64,000 bases of DNA. It comes from Hydrangea macrophylla (lineage: Eukaryota; Streptophyta; Magnoliopsida; Cornales; Hydrangeaceae). Shown piece by piece: positions 45,181 through 55,900 of this stretch. Below the pieces are notes generated by a model that saw nothing but the letters and a program-made list of their open reading frames with translations, was not told the origin of the DNA and made no database searches. The translations under genes and the position numbers were made by a program. Location of the stretch: the NCBI GenBank assembly GCA_033977485.1, contig CM066991.1, positions 33,601,850 to 33,665,849 on the forward strand, written 5' to 3'. Within the stretch, counting starts at the first letter, position 1. The number at the start of each line of letters is the position of its first letter.

Positions 45181-45416
45181 GGCAGTGGCTTAAACCGCCG
45201 GGGTTCTCTTCCCTTTCTCTCATTCTCTCACTCTCTTCATCTCGAGATCTCTCTGGAGAAAAATTTCCTTTTTCTTTCCTAGCTTGGATTGATCTACCAG
45301 GGGCTTATCAGGTTCGTTCTACTCGATCAAAACTTGATTAATCTCGTTTATTTCCTTGTTTTTCTAAAATTTTCATGAATCTAACGCTCGAATTCTCTCT
45401 TTTCTTTTGATAGATT

Positions 45417-48271
45417 ATGGCGAGTGGTTCAGGACGCAAGAAGAAAGCCAGATATACTGCCACTCATCACCTAGACGCCACGCTTCTACTGAGGGATCCT
45501 GATGAGCATTTATCAGCCCGTGCGTTTAGGCGCGAGGTAAACGCTTCTCTTTTCTTATTTCTCGTCTTTCTTTCTCGTATATCCTCCTCCTTGTGAATGT
45601 AACGTAGAATTGTCACTACTCTTAGATACCCTGTTCTGCATGACATGCTCGTGGCGCCCTTGCGCGTCTCTGATGCTTTATTTGTAAAGAAGTTTTATTC
45701 ATTTTGTTATTATGAACTTCATGCTTGACGAATCAAAACTTATTATTCTCCCTCGTTCATTGGATTTTCGGGTGTCCCAACTGTATCGGTTCTTTTATTT
45801 CCCTTTCAACTTTAAAAGATTTTCGGCTTTTCTCAATTCTTTTCTGTTCCTCTTAGGGTTTACGAATGTGATGTCATTTGAATGAAATCCTGAACATTCC
45901 CCTTTTACTTATTATACTTGTGAATTTTCTCGGGTGTGCTAAGCGCCCTTTTATTGTTCAGACTTGGCTCTTGAGTGCTTGTGATCATATACTACTTCCC
46001 TTGGATTCATATATGCATGTATTTCAGAAATGCGGACAAACTACTTTCCTCTTTTCTTCTCTTTTCGAAACCTTGCTAGAATATTGAATGTTTTTTTCGT
46101 TTATTCATTTCTTCTTGAATGCAAACAAGTGCCTTGCTTGTGAAATCCCTTATGAATACTTTTGGGTTTTTTATTCCTTTATTTATTATTCATTTACTGT
46201 TGTTGCTCTCTTCCTTATCCATTCCCTAACAACAAAACTTTCTATTCTTTTCTTGCAGTTGCAGCCGAAGGTGCTGAAGGGGCATGGCAGCCTCGCCCAC
46301 GGCCACGAGTGGTACACAGAGCTGAGCCCGACTGTGAGGGCTTTGGTGGATGCAGCAGGGTTTGGAGACTTCGTCAAACTTTTGACGAAGAGCTCCAACA
46401 ACCTTCAGCAGATGCACGCGCTGACTGAGCGGTGGTGGGATACCACGAGTACCTTCCACTTCGATTTTGGAGAGATGACGATGACCCCCCTAGACTTCAG
46501 CATGATCACGGGGATTCCATTCGGAGGAGAGCCCCTGCGGCACCTTACAGACCAGGAGTGGGATCAGATGGAGCCCTTGCTAGGGGTGGTCCCGGAGGAG
46601 GCCTTGGTCACTGCTCGATGGTTTATGGATACTTTCCGGGGGAAACCCGGCTTTACGGACGAGCAGATGGCCCGAGGTTTCTTGATGTATGTGCTGGGGT
46701 GCTCCTTGTTGAGCACCAAGGGGGACCGGATTTCCGCTTCCTTGGTAGCGTCGTTGGAGCGCCTGGACCAGGTTGCCGAGTACGACTGGGTTGGTACAGG
46801 GTTGGCCATCCTGTACAGGCACATGAGCGTCATTTCCCGGGACAGGTCGGCTGCTACTGGCGGGTATTGGAGAGCGTGGGAGGTATACTTTTTTCCTATA
46901 TTGCTCATTATCATTTTTCTTTCTTCTTCCTTTTTTTTTTTTTTTTTTTTTTTTAAATGTGAGACTAATCTTCTTTCTTCTCTCTTTGTATCACAGATTT
47001 GGTCCCACGAGTATCTTCGCATGATGTCTCCTCAGACGCGTGATGCCGACGCCCTTATCATGCCCCAGGGGCTGAAATGGGCGAAGGATAGGGTTGGGAG
47101 GAAGACCGGTGCTCATGATTTTGTTTCGTTCAGGAACTTCCTGACGAACCTGAGGGAGGGGCACGTGCACTGGCAGCCGTGGCTCAGGGTGCTGCCCGAG
47201 GCTAGTGTGGGGATTCGAGAGTCGGCCGGGTATGACCCGACGAGGCGACTTCTTGATGGTGGGTCAGAGGGTATGGCGTGGTATTTGGGGGAGAGGGTGA
47301 CCCGGCAGTCGATAGCGGCCCCTGGATTCTTTGTGCCGTTCCCTCCTCCCGTCTCTATGAGGGCCACAGACACGCTTTAGGGCGGCGATCTTACGGCTGC
47401 TCGAGCCGGCTTCGGTATCCACGGCTTTTTGGACGACCCGTCAGGTTATGCGGCTTTCCGTGCCGCCAAGCTGATGCCGAACTTTCCTCTGATGGAAGTG
47501 ACTCAGGTGAGTAAACGATTCCTTTATTATTTATGTGAATTTTCTCTTTATTCTTTACCCATGCTTTATTTCTTTTGCTTGCAGCCTGTTCCTGCCGTGG
47601 TTCGAGCTCCTGCCTTGCCCGAGTGGGACTGGACTATGTCGACCGTCTCATTCAGAGAGCCCCACTCGACGACGATTCCTCGACTTTCACATGGTGCTCC
47701 CACCATACCTCTACATTATGACGTCGTCCCGCGTGCTTATGCGGAGGAGGGCCTAGCGTATGCCCATAGCGTGCGGCAGTGGGTTCTCGGGCGGGAGTGG
47801 ATGGTAAGAAAATTTATCCCCATTCCTACTTTTGACCGGGATTGTATCTCTTTTTACTGATCTTTATTCCTGGCTCTTGTTTTCAGGCTGAGGGAGCTCG
47901 GGCGACTGCTGCGGTTCAGTTGAGGGCCCAGGTATGATCTCCTACCCTTTCCATATTCTTAGTATTCCAAATGTCCTTTCAACACTTTTCTGGACTCATC
48001 CCCTCTCTTCCAGATGGAGGAGAACAGAGTCCTGTCTCAGCAGGTGGGACAGCTCCAGCATTGGCTTCAGCAGTTCGGCATCTCTCTCAGCGATGCCCCC
48101 GGAGGTAGCGGTGCTGGGCGTGGCGGAGGCGTCGGCGAGGGCACTAGCGGTGGCAGAGGCCGAGGCAGCGGGCGTGGAGAGAGTGGTGGAGGCAGCGGGA
48201 CTGAGTCAGAGGAGGAGCCTCTTAGGCGCACGACCCGTCAGGCTCGCGGCCGGGGTCGGGGTCGGAGCTGA
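45417..48271 (+). pseudogene. Plant mobile domain (PMD) gene, six exons, antisense in Ogre element; one internal stop
   Basis: Exons 45417-45536, 46259-46882, 46997-47506, 47585-47803, 47887-47931 and 48014-48271. Every intron is GT-AG and every exon is a whole number of codons (40, 208, 170, 73, 15 and 85 plus stop). Exon 1 is basic (SGSGRKKKARY). Exon 2 holds the PMD (PF10536-like) with WWDTTSTFHFDFGEMTMTPL and DFSMITGIPFGGEP. Exon 5-6 adds a short Gln-rich helix, then a Gly/Arg/Ser tail with RGRGSGRGE and RGRGRGRS, like RGG boxes that bind RNA. TAG at 47378-47380 in exon 3 is the only break. PMD proteins such as MAIN/MAIL1 act in silencing and expression in the nucleus; transposon-borne forms are known. 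A 5' UTR intron ends at about 45413. Confidence 0.85.
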
Positions 48272-48660
48272 TCCTGCTTATATATTTTTTTTGTTTTCTT
48301 TTGAGAGGATTTTTTATTTTGGTGGATGACTGTATATATATACACATATGCTTTATTTTGATGGTTGCTTCCTTATAGTTGGTAGGATAGATGTTTTGCA
48401 CTTTTATGTTTTCTTTGCTTACTCACCGTATGTGTGACCATAGCTTGGTCCAACTCTTGCCGTATGTGGGACCATGGCTTGGTCCCGACTTTATTTTGAA
48501 TGCTCTTGCTTCTTTTATCTTTTGAAAATAAATGAAATGAATGAATGAATGTATTTGTACGTGCTGCATGATGCGCATGTTTTTATTGCTTCTCAATTAG
48601 TTTTCTGTTTACAGGTGGGCTGATCGTGTTACAAACAGATTCTGGCCAATGAAAAACTCA
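48272..48660. other. Interval between the PMD and DUF7745-like genes
   Basis: Contains the PMD gene 3' flank (TATATATATACACATATG near 48335) and two near repeats of CCGTATGTGNGACCATNGCTTGG (48427 and 48459; N marks varying bases). No further gene. Confidence 0.65.
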
Positions 48661-48662
48661 GA

Positions 48663-48791
48663 ACGGCACTCGGTTAGGCCTCCGCGGCACTCAGTGAGAG
48701 CCGCCACGGCAGTCTTTAAATGCCGCAACGGCATTCACTGACTGCCGCGCGGCGCTTCATCGAGTGCCGCTGCACTTTATCGAGTGCCGCG
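48663..48791. promoter_or_regulatory. TGCCGC/GCGGCA array upstream of DUF7745-like gene
   Basis: About ten half-sites, including GACTGCCGCGCGGCGCTTCA and two GAGTGCCGC sites. It ends about 25 bp before the TATA-like box at 48816 and 90 bp before the ATG. Same phrase as in the Ogre LTRs and before the PMD gene. Confidence 0.87.
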
Positions 48792-48815
48792 GGTAGGTAG
48801 ACAGCCTTATTCTTC

Positions 48816-48824
48816 TATTTATAT
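48816..48824 (+). promoter_or_regulatory. TATA-like box of DUF7745-like gene
   Basis: CTATTTATATCCC, about 57 bp upstream of the ATG at 48881, directly after the palindrome array. Confidence 0.55.
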
Positions 48825-49295
48825 CCCTTCATTCTCAAAGTTCCGCAAAACACTTCTCATTCCTCCTTATTCTCCCCTCAATGGCCCCCATTGGTTCTCA
48901 AATCCTCTTCCCATGGATGGATACTCTCTCGGGTATTGACAGACTTAACTTTGAGTGTTTCAGACTGAACGATCTCTTTTCGTTTCGACGGATGAGTTTG
49001 AATGAGGGTCTACTTCGGGCTGCCATTCAATGTTGGGATCCCACTTTCAATGTCTTCCGCTTTGGTTTTCAAGAGATCTGCCCATTGTTTGAGGAGTTTA
49101 GCGCCATTCTCCACACGGATCCTTCTGCTGAATTGATGGTTCCTCAGATTCAGGCCGGGTATGTTCGGGACTTAGCCAGCCTTCTCCGCACGTCTCGGAA
49201 TGCGGCGGGCTCTTTTGTTCATGACAGGCAAATCGACTTTGAGCGCCTTTCCTCTGTTTACGCTCCCATAGGGGACCCTTACGATGGTGAGTATC

Positions 49296-49300
49296 AGATC
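49296..49300. repeat. TSD of Tekay element, left copy (AGATC)
   Basis: Matches 59738-59742; its single-copy state restores the reading frame of the interrupted gene. Confidence 0.93.
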
Positions 49301-49402
49301 TGTAATACCCTGTATTCTTGTAATGTATTATATAACTAAGACATTGTATGTTTATTTTAATACTTGTATGAGCTTGGCCTTACCCTTGGTATATTTTACA
49401 TA

Positions 49403-49508
49403 CCAATCGATTGAACTTTATCTCAATCGATTGATTATTCCAATCGATTGAACTCTATACCAATCGATTGATTATATCAATCGATTGACACTTATGTCAA
49501 TCGATTGG
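49403..49508. promoter_or_regulatory. CAATCGATTGA cluster in Tekay U3
   Basis: Six sites in about 105 bp, ending 60 bp before the TATA box. The core is the 10-bp perfect palindrome CAATCGATTG. The 3' LTR has the same cluster at 57625-57730 with one decayed site. Confidence 0.9.
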
Positions 49509-49549
49509 AGGCAGCTGGGCAGATTCTTTTGCTCTGGCTGGGGGGAAGG

Positions 49550-49576
49550 CACGTGAACACTCTCTCCTTATATATA
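49550..49576 (+). promoter_or_regulatory. G-box and TATA box of Tekay 5' LTR
   Basis: CACGTG at 49550-49555 and TATATATA at 49569-49576. The expected transcript start is near 49600, within GGGCGTATTTCTG. G-box-binding bZIP or bHLH factors are candidate activators. Confidence 0.7.
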
Positions 49577-49639
49577 CCAGCCCATTTTGGGCGTATTTCT
49601 GTTTACAGAAATCAGAGAGAGTGAGAGGGAGAGTTTTGT

Positions 49640-49815
49640 GTGTGTTTATATATATATATACACTCATATATATATATACTCATATATATACATATACTTA
49701 CACACACACAGATATGGACTGAGACAAGAAGAAGAAGAAGACCAGAAAGAAGAAGAGAAGAAGGAGAAAGAGAAGAGAAAAGACAGAGAGCAGAGGAAGG
49801 AGAGGGAGGAGCCAC
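49640..49815 (+). repeat. Microsatellite and purine-rich leader in Tekay LTR
   Basis: (TA)n and CACACA runs at 49647-49712, then a GAAGAA/GAGAAG purine tract at 49725-49815. Probably the R/U5 start of the transcript. Confidence 0.85.
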
Positions 49816-49998
49816 CATTAAAGCTCCAAGCTTCAACACACATTCCCAAACACACCCTTAACGCCTAGGTGAGTTCTAAACTCACTTGGTAACTTGATAT
49901 TGATGTTAGGACATGTTTTGAATGAAGAAATGGAGAAGAAACCATGTATTTCCCGTTTATATGTGCTGGGCAGTCTTCTCTGTGAAGAAGACGAAGTG

Positions 49999-50165
49999 TC
50001 AATTGATTGACACTATATCAATCGATTGACATCTTTCATGTCTCAATCGATTGACATTTTATGCAATCGATTGACATGGATTGTGATCCAATCGATTGAA
50101 CTTTCTTCCAATCGATTGACACTACTTTTATACCAATCGATTGACATCTATATCAATCGATTGGA
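49999..50165. repeat. CAATCGATTGA cluster in Tekay R/U5
   Basis: Eight sites in about 170 bp, most reading CAATCGATTGACA; one is CAATTGATTG here and CAATCGATTG in the 3' LTR. Transcribed if the start is near 49600. Counterpart at 58221-58387. Confidence 0.9.
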
Positions 50166-50487
50166 AGTTGCAGTTTACTGTCTTACTTGTTTAGATAATG
50201 TAATAACTGTTTTGTTGTTTATTTACTGTTCAGTACTTCCCAGCATGCTTCATTATTGTAATACCGACATGATAACGAGTTAATGCAGCATAGGATCGTA
50301 GTAATAACAAGACTATCGAATAACGTTATAATGTTAGATAACGGAATAGTTGTGAATCCTTTGGAGTTAACGTTCAGTTCATTCAGAGTAGTCGGGCCAC
50401 ATTGGGATTGTCATGTATCGGTAATAGAGTTGAACTTAAGTAGGTTTGCTAAGATTCGGGAACCTTGCGTGGGCGGGCTTTGGTCGA

Positions 50488-50815
50488 TCATATGTTCTTA
50501 AAAGCGGTAGACAGACGAAGGTGTCTATGACTTGCGGTGAACCGGACCATTTGCCCTAAAATAGCCAGATGATCTAATCATATGTTCTTAAAAGCGGTAG
50601 ACAGACGAAGGTGTCTATGACATGCGGTGGACCGTGATCACTGGTAGACGTCGCTAAGTCGTGGCATAGAATGATGTACTGTTGTTTAAAGCGTTATATC
50701 CCTGACATGCGGTGAACTGTGCATATGTTCTTAAAAGCGGGGGATGGACTAACGTGGTATCCATGACATGCGGTGAACTGTGCATATGTTCTTAAAAGCG
50801 GTGGATGAGCAATGG
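50488..50815 (+). repeat. Diverged tandem repeat in Tekay LTR
   Basis: Four copies of CATATGTTCTTAAAAGCGG, each followed by a GTATCCATGACATGCGGTG-type phrase, spaced about 60-130 bp apart. No known element matches it. Confidence 0.8.
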
Positions 50816-51021
50816 TGTGTTATAGAGTTGAACTACTGTCGAGTCTGTTCCCCTATCTAGACGTATTATCGGTCTTATAATGAGTAAAACGTCAGTAATC
50901 GGATCATTGGTCGATTAAAGGAGTTACCCTTACTGAATTCTAATTTGATTATGGTTTATAACTTGTAATAATATCAATAGTCGATACCCTGTTAGTATCT
51001 AACTCACTCGGCTTTCATTAA

Positions 51022-51204
51022 GCTGACGGCGTTTATGCCGCTGGACATTTCTACGTTCCAGCGCATCCTGGTTATGACTATACAGGTGAAGGGCCTGCAG
51101 AAGAAGACTACTATGCCAGTGACGGAGTTCCTGTGGAGGATTTCCCCGATGGAGGTCAGACCGAAGAAGACTACTACGCCGAGGACTACCCTTATGCCAA
51201 CTGA
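51022..51204 (+). other. Acidic Tyr-rich open frame inside Tekay LTR
   Basis: A 60-codon frame without ATG, preceded by a stop and ended by TGA. It has two related blocks, AEEDYYASDGVPVEDFP and TEEDYYAEDYPYAN. The 3' LTR copy (59244-59426) keeps the frame. The upstream TTTCATTAAG could act as a 3' splice site, so it may be a captured terminal exon. Confidence 0.4.
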
Positions 51205-51522
51205 AGACTAGACTAGAATTGTAGCTAATTGCCTTTACCGTTTTAGAACTTTTTGTAGTCAGGCATATGTTGCCTTGGCATTTGTACTTCCGCTGCTTTA
51301 TATTTAATTCGAGACTCTGATATGTAATAGTTAGTAACTTCTGTTGACTTTATGTTACGTTGAGATCAGAACCTAGACTTCATTCTTGTTACACTATTAC
51401 TTCTTGTTGCTTAGTACTGCGTGGTGTGGACAATCATGTGACTTCACCCGTCATTCCCTATGGACCCATAAAGGAAATTTATTTTTCTCTATTTATGCCG
51501 TTCCGGGGCATGACAGGATTTT

Positions 51523-51539
51523 TGGTATCAGAGCCTAGG
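51523..51539 (+). other. PBS of Tekay element (tRNA-Met)
   Basis: TGGTATCAGAGCCTAGG, starting seven bases after the LTR end GACA. Standard initiator tRNA-Met complement. Confidence 0.93.
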
Positions 51540-51653
51540 TCGTATACCTTTTCGCTCACAGATTGTCCCACACCATCTGGTCCTAGAACCTTGAGATTCT
51601 ATAGATGAGTATTAAGATTAGTTCTGACTTAAGGTAGTTCCTTTTTAGGTAGC

Positions 51654-52577
51654 ATGGCACCGCCGCTGTTCGTTCCAGACGAGTTCGGAGGACACTATAT
51701 GTATGAGAGTAGTATTGCGCCAGCAGATCCAGAGTACTATGCCTGGAAGGTTAGACAGAGAGCTATTGCAGAGACAGAGCGAGACATGCAGATCGAACAG
51801 CAGAGATTTGGGACCCAGGACCCAGAAGTGATACGTCAGGAGATGATCTACCGCAAGGAGACCTTCAAACGCATCGAGGAGGATTCTCTATTGATGTTAC
51901 GAGACCGTTCTTTGTACCAGGTTCTACTTGCACAGGTTAGAGCAGCACCTCCACCCCCACCAGAAGAGGACATGGCTGATGCACCCCCAGCAGATGAGGA
52001 TCCGGAGGATGATGATGAGACCGATGACGACGATGAGCCAGAGGATGCAGATGAGGAGATGGAGGATGAGGAGGACGAGGACACCGATGACGAGGAGCCG
52101 GAGTATGATCCAGAGGAGGAGGACCCCGTGGACCCAGCCGGTATGGACGTGCCAGTTGGCGTTGATATTGTAGTTGCAGAGGGTTATCCGATAGAGGAAG
52201 AGGAGGTAGCCACAGACGATGATGCAGTAGTACCAGTCTTACCAGGAGGAGTTATAGCACAGCTAGCAGCTGAGTGGGCCGCAGAGATGGCTGCACATCC
52301 CCATGGATTCGAGATCGGAGCACCGGAGTTGGCACAGGCTATGGTACAGGCTGAGGCACTTGCAGCCGCATTTGATGCAGCCCAGGCTGACATGGCCGCT
52401 GATGCAGGAGATCTGGGAGCTGTTGTGGAGCATGATGGACCCGAGCTGATCGAGGACGTAGTGATAGAGGATGAGGATGTGATGGATGACGATGACATGG
52501 ATGAGGATGATGTTTTGTCTGAGGTTGCCCCAGAGGACGAGGCTTCCATCTATGGATCCGATGTGGACAACTTTTGA
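51654..52577 (+). CDS. Acidic ORF1 of Tekay element, 307 residues, unknown function
   Basis: Intact frame between PBS and gag, in a different frame from gag-pol. Residues 1-100 are a mixed helical part (VRQRAIAETERDMQIEQQRF, ending SLYQVLLAQVRAA). A Pro run follows, then a highly acidic tract at about 105-160 with almost only Asp/Glu. Residues 160-260 are Ala-rich and 263-307 acidic again. No membrane segment or zinc finger. Most chromoviruses I know have gag directly here. Acidic tracts of this kind occur in histone chaperones and activation domains; either role is inference. How the downstream gag-pol is translated (390 bp later) is unclear; splicing is possible. Confidence 0.8.
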   Translation: MAPPLFVPDEFGGHYMYESSIAPADPEYYAWKVRQRAIAETERDMQIEQQRFGTQDPEVIRQEMIYRKETFKRIEEDSLLMLRDRSLYQVLLAQVRAAPPPPPEEDMADAPPADEDPEDDDETDDDDEPEDADEEMEDEEDEDTDDEEPEYDPEEEDPVDPAGMDVPVGVDIVVAEGYPIEEEEVATDDDAVVPVLPGGVIAQLAAEWAAEMAAHPHGFEIGAPELAQAMVQAEALAAAFDAAQADMAADAGDLGAVVEHDGPELIEDVVIEDEDVMDDDDMDEDDVLSEVAPEDEASIYGSDVDNF

Positions 52578-52966
52578 GCCCAGTACCTTTAAGACTTAGA
52601 CTTTTACGCTTGACTTTAGGACATGTTGTCCACTTACTTTTGACGCTTACATAGACAGCTATTGACCGTAACCTTTTTGTATAGGTAGCCACCAGTAGTG
52701 GTTTTGTGTATATCTTTCTTTTGTTTAGATCTTGTATAGGATCATGTACTACGCGGTACACAGATGATTTATTGTGTACTCCGCTGTACATCTTTTGGGT
52801 ATATATATATGGCAGATCGTTTCTCTTGGTTATTTCTGTTATCATCTCATTATTATGTTATGGTTGTGATTTTGATTCATGTTATGCTTCTTGTTATGAT
52901 CATTTCCCCGAGAAGATTGTCAGCTAATCGTTAGATCCTTCATAGGTACACCTCACACGGATCACT
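52578..52966 (+). other. Spacer between ORF1 and gag
   Basis: Non-coding. Contains GTACACAGATGATTTATTGT, TATATATATATGG and, just before the gag ATG, CCTTCATAG/GTACACC, which could be a splice acceptor. Confidence 0.5.
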
Positions 52967-55900
52967 ATGGTGGGACCCACAAGGAACCAAGCACGACTGG
53001 GAGCACCCATTCCCGAGGGTATGGACCCAACTGGAGTCTTCGAAGCTTTCATGCAACGGATGGAGCACATCGGCGATACCTACAATCATGCCACCAACGA
53101 CAATGGCAACAACCACTTTGTCCCTCCAAGGCAGACATGCGATAAGCTATTGGAACGATTTCGTGGCCTGCGACCCGAGAAGTTCGACGGCATGGCAGAG
53201 TCCTGGAAAGCAGAGCAATGGATACGAGAGTTGGAGCTAATCTTTGAAGCCCTGGAGTGCAGTGAGCTTGACAAGAGACGTCTAGCCGCATTTCAACTGA
53301 CTTACTCCGCCGCGGACTGGTGGGAGGCCGAGAGAGCCACGATTGGAATTGACGCTGCAAGGAGAATGCCTTGGGAAGCATTCAAGACTCGATTTCTCGA
53401 GAAGTATTTCCCTGAGGACGAAAGAGACCAACAAGAGAGGAATTTCCTGAGTCTAACCCAAGGAAACTGGACGGTCAGGGAGTATACTACACAATTTGAG
53501 CGACTTTCCCGTTTCGCTCCACATATGATAGACACCTCCGTCAAGAAGGTCAAGCGATTTCACCAAGGACTCAACCCACACCTCCGGCACATGATGATAG
53601 GCCATCTGGGCCAGTTGTTTGAAGGGATTGTCCGTCTTGCTTCAAGTTTGGAAAAGGATGCTTACCCTGTGCAAGGACCACAAGTGAATCAACCTCCACC
53701 CAGGACCTTCCAACCAAGGAACTTTCCCGCGCAATCATCAAAGAACAATCAAGGATGGAAACCCCAGACCAACAACTATCAGGGAACCAAGCGCACATGG
53801 GATGGGACAAGGAAGCCCCAAGCCAATTTTCCTCGACAACAGAATCAACAGCGAGGACCACCTCAGGCACAGCCCGTCGCCCAGCGACAAAACACTGATG
53901 GATGTTTCAACTGTGGAGTGCCCGGACATATTGCAAGGTATTGCACAGCTCCCAAGACCAACCGGCGTAATGACCTCGTTTGCCGCAACTGTAACAAGCC
54001 TGGTCACATAAGCAAGGATTGTCGAGCACCACGTGGAGGCTACTATGGAGTGCCTGCTCAAGGACAGCAAGGACAGGTTAGGGTGAATGCCATCATCCCT
54101 GACAATGCAGGGTATAATGCGGATGAACAGCAAAACTTGGAAGGTACACTCATTTTATTTCACTGTCAAGTTAGAGCTTTGTTTGATACCGGTGCCGCCC
54201 GTTCTTTCATAGCTATTAAGATGGTACGTGATTTGGGTTTGCTACCCCTAGCACTTGAGCCGACCCTTAATGCCGTTTCGCCCTTGGGAGTATCCATTAA
54301 GTTAGGTAAGGTGTGCAAGGATTGTCCCTTGACACTAGAGGATAGGAATTTTCCAGCAGACTTGATAGTCTTGTCAATGTCTGAGTTCGATGTGATCCTA
54401 GGAATGGATTGGCTTACTAGGTATGGCGCTAACCTGGATTGTGTTAGTCGGACCATTGTCTTTTCGACGCCTGGTTGCCCGCAGATCAGATTTCAGTGCC
54501 AACCGTTGAGCGACATGTTTATCACGAGCTGCCTAGCCACGATTAAGACCTCAAGCACGGAGCTTACTATCAAGCAGATCCCTGTTATTCAAGACTTTGA
54601 AGATGTGTTCCGAAGTATCTCAGGACTTCCGCCGAAGAGAGAGATAGACTTCTGCATTGAGTTAGCACCCGGAACATTGCCGATTTCCAAGACCCCGTAT
54701 CGGATGGCGCCAACAGAAATGTTGGAATTGAAGAAGCAAGTTCAGGAACTCGAAGATTTAGGTTTTGTTCGCCCCAGTACATCGCCTTGGGGAGCACCAG
54801 TTCTATTTGTGAAGAAGAAAGACAGAGAGCTACGACTCTGTATCGACTACAGGGAGCTGAATAAGGTCACGATCAAGAATAGGTATCCACTTCCCCGGAT
54901 AGACGACCTGTTCGATCAACTACAAGGATCAAGGATATTCTCGAAAATCGATTTGCGTTCAGGATACCATCAATTACTAGTTCGGCCGAAAGATATACCG
55001 AAAACTGCCTTCAGGACGAGATATGGACACTACGAATTTCTAGTGATGTCTTTTGGATTGACTAATGCCCCGGCAGTATTCATGGACCTAATGAATAGAG
55101 TATTCAGACCCTATCTGGATCAATTCATTATAGTATTCATCGACGACATTCTAATTTATTCAAGGACGGAAGAAGAACATAAGAAGCATCTACAAATTGC
55201 TCTACAGACTCTTAGAGACAACAGTCTGTATGCGAAATTCAACAAATGTGAATTCTGGCTTCAGGAAGTTAAATTCCTGGGACATGTGATATCACAGGAT
55301 GGGATTTCCGTAGACTCATCTAAGATCGATGCAGTCTTGAGCTGGAACAGACCAACCAACGCGACCGAAGTTAGGAGTTTTCTTGGATTGGCTGGATATT
55401 ACCGGAAATTTGTGGAAGGATTCTCTAGAATCGCAGGACCGTTGACAAGCCTGACTAGGAAAGAGACGAAGTACGAATGGACCGATAGACATGAGGATGC
55501 ATTCCGGGAATTGAAGGAGAGACTAACCTCAGCACCCGTGCTTGCGATATCTAAGAGTGGTGAACAATTCATAATCTATAGTGATGCATCACACCAAGGA
55601 CTTGGTTGTGTGCTAATGCAAGAGGGGAATGTCATCGCATATGGATCAAGACAATTGAAGCCGCATGAGAAGAACTATCCGACGCACGACTTAGAACTAG
55701 CCGCAATCGTGTTTGCCCTGAAGATTTGGAGACACTATTTGTATGGAGAAAAGTTTGACTTGTTCTCAGATCACAAGAGTTTAAGGTACCTGTTCTCTCA
55801 AAAGGAGTTGAACATGCGACAACGGAGATGGATGGAGCTACTCAAGGACTACGACTTCTCTTTGCAATACCACCCGGGTAAAGCGAATGTTGTAGCCGAC

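Larger units (their letters stand above)
49301..51515 (+). repeat. 5' LTR of Tekay element
   Basis: TGTAATACCCTGTATTC ... GGGGCATGACA. Contains two CAATCGATTGA clusters, a G-box and TATA box, a (TA)n/(CA)n and GAAGAA-rich leader, four or five diverged repeats of CATATGTTCTTAAAAGCGG (50488-50815), and a 60-codon open frame at 51022-51204. Confidence 0.95.

Noticed and set aside
49286..49300. GTGAGTATC as a splice donor of the DUF7745-like gene
   Set aside because: Removing the Tekay element leaves the codons in frame across this site, so no intron is needed.
49587..49868. Open frames over the microsatellite in the Tekay LTR as genes
   Set aside because: They are low-complexity Tyr/Ile/His and Arg/Glu/Lys translations of TA, CA and GAA repeats, without ATG context or homology.
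51848..52549. Long minus-strand Ser-rich frames opposite ORF1
   Set aside because: They are shadows of Asp/Glu codons (GAT/GAG) in the acidic ORF.
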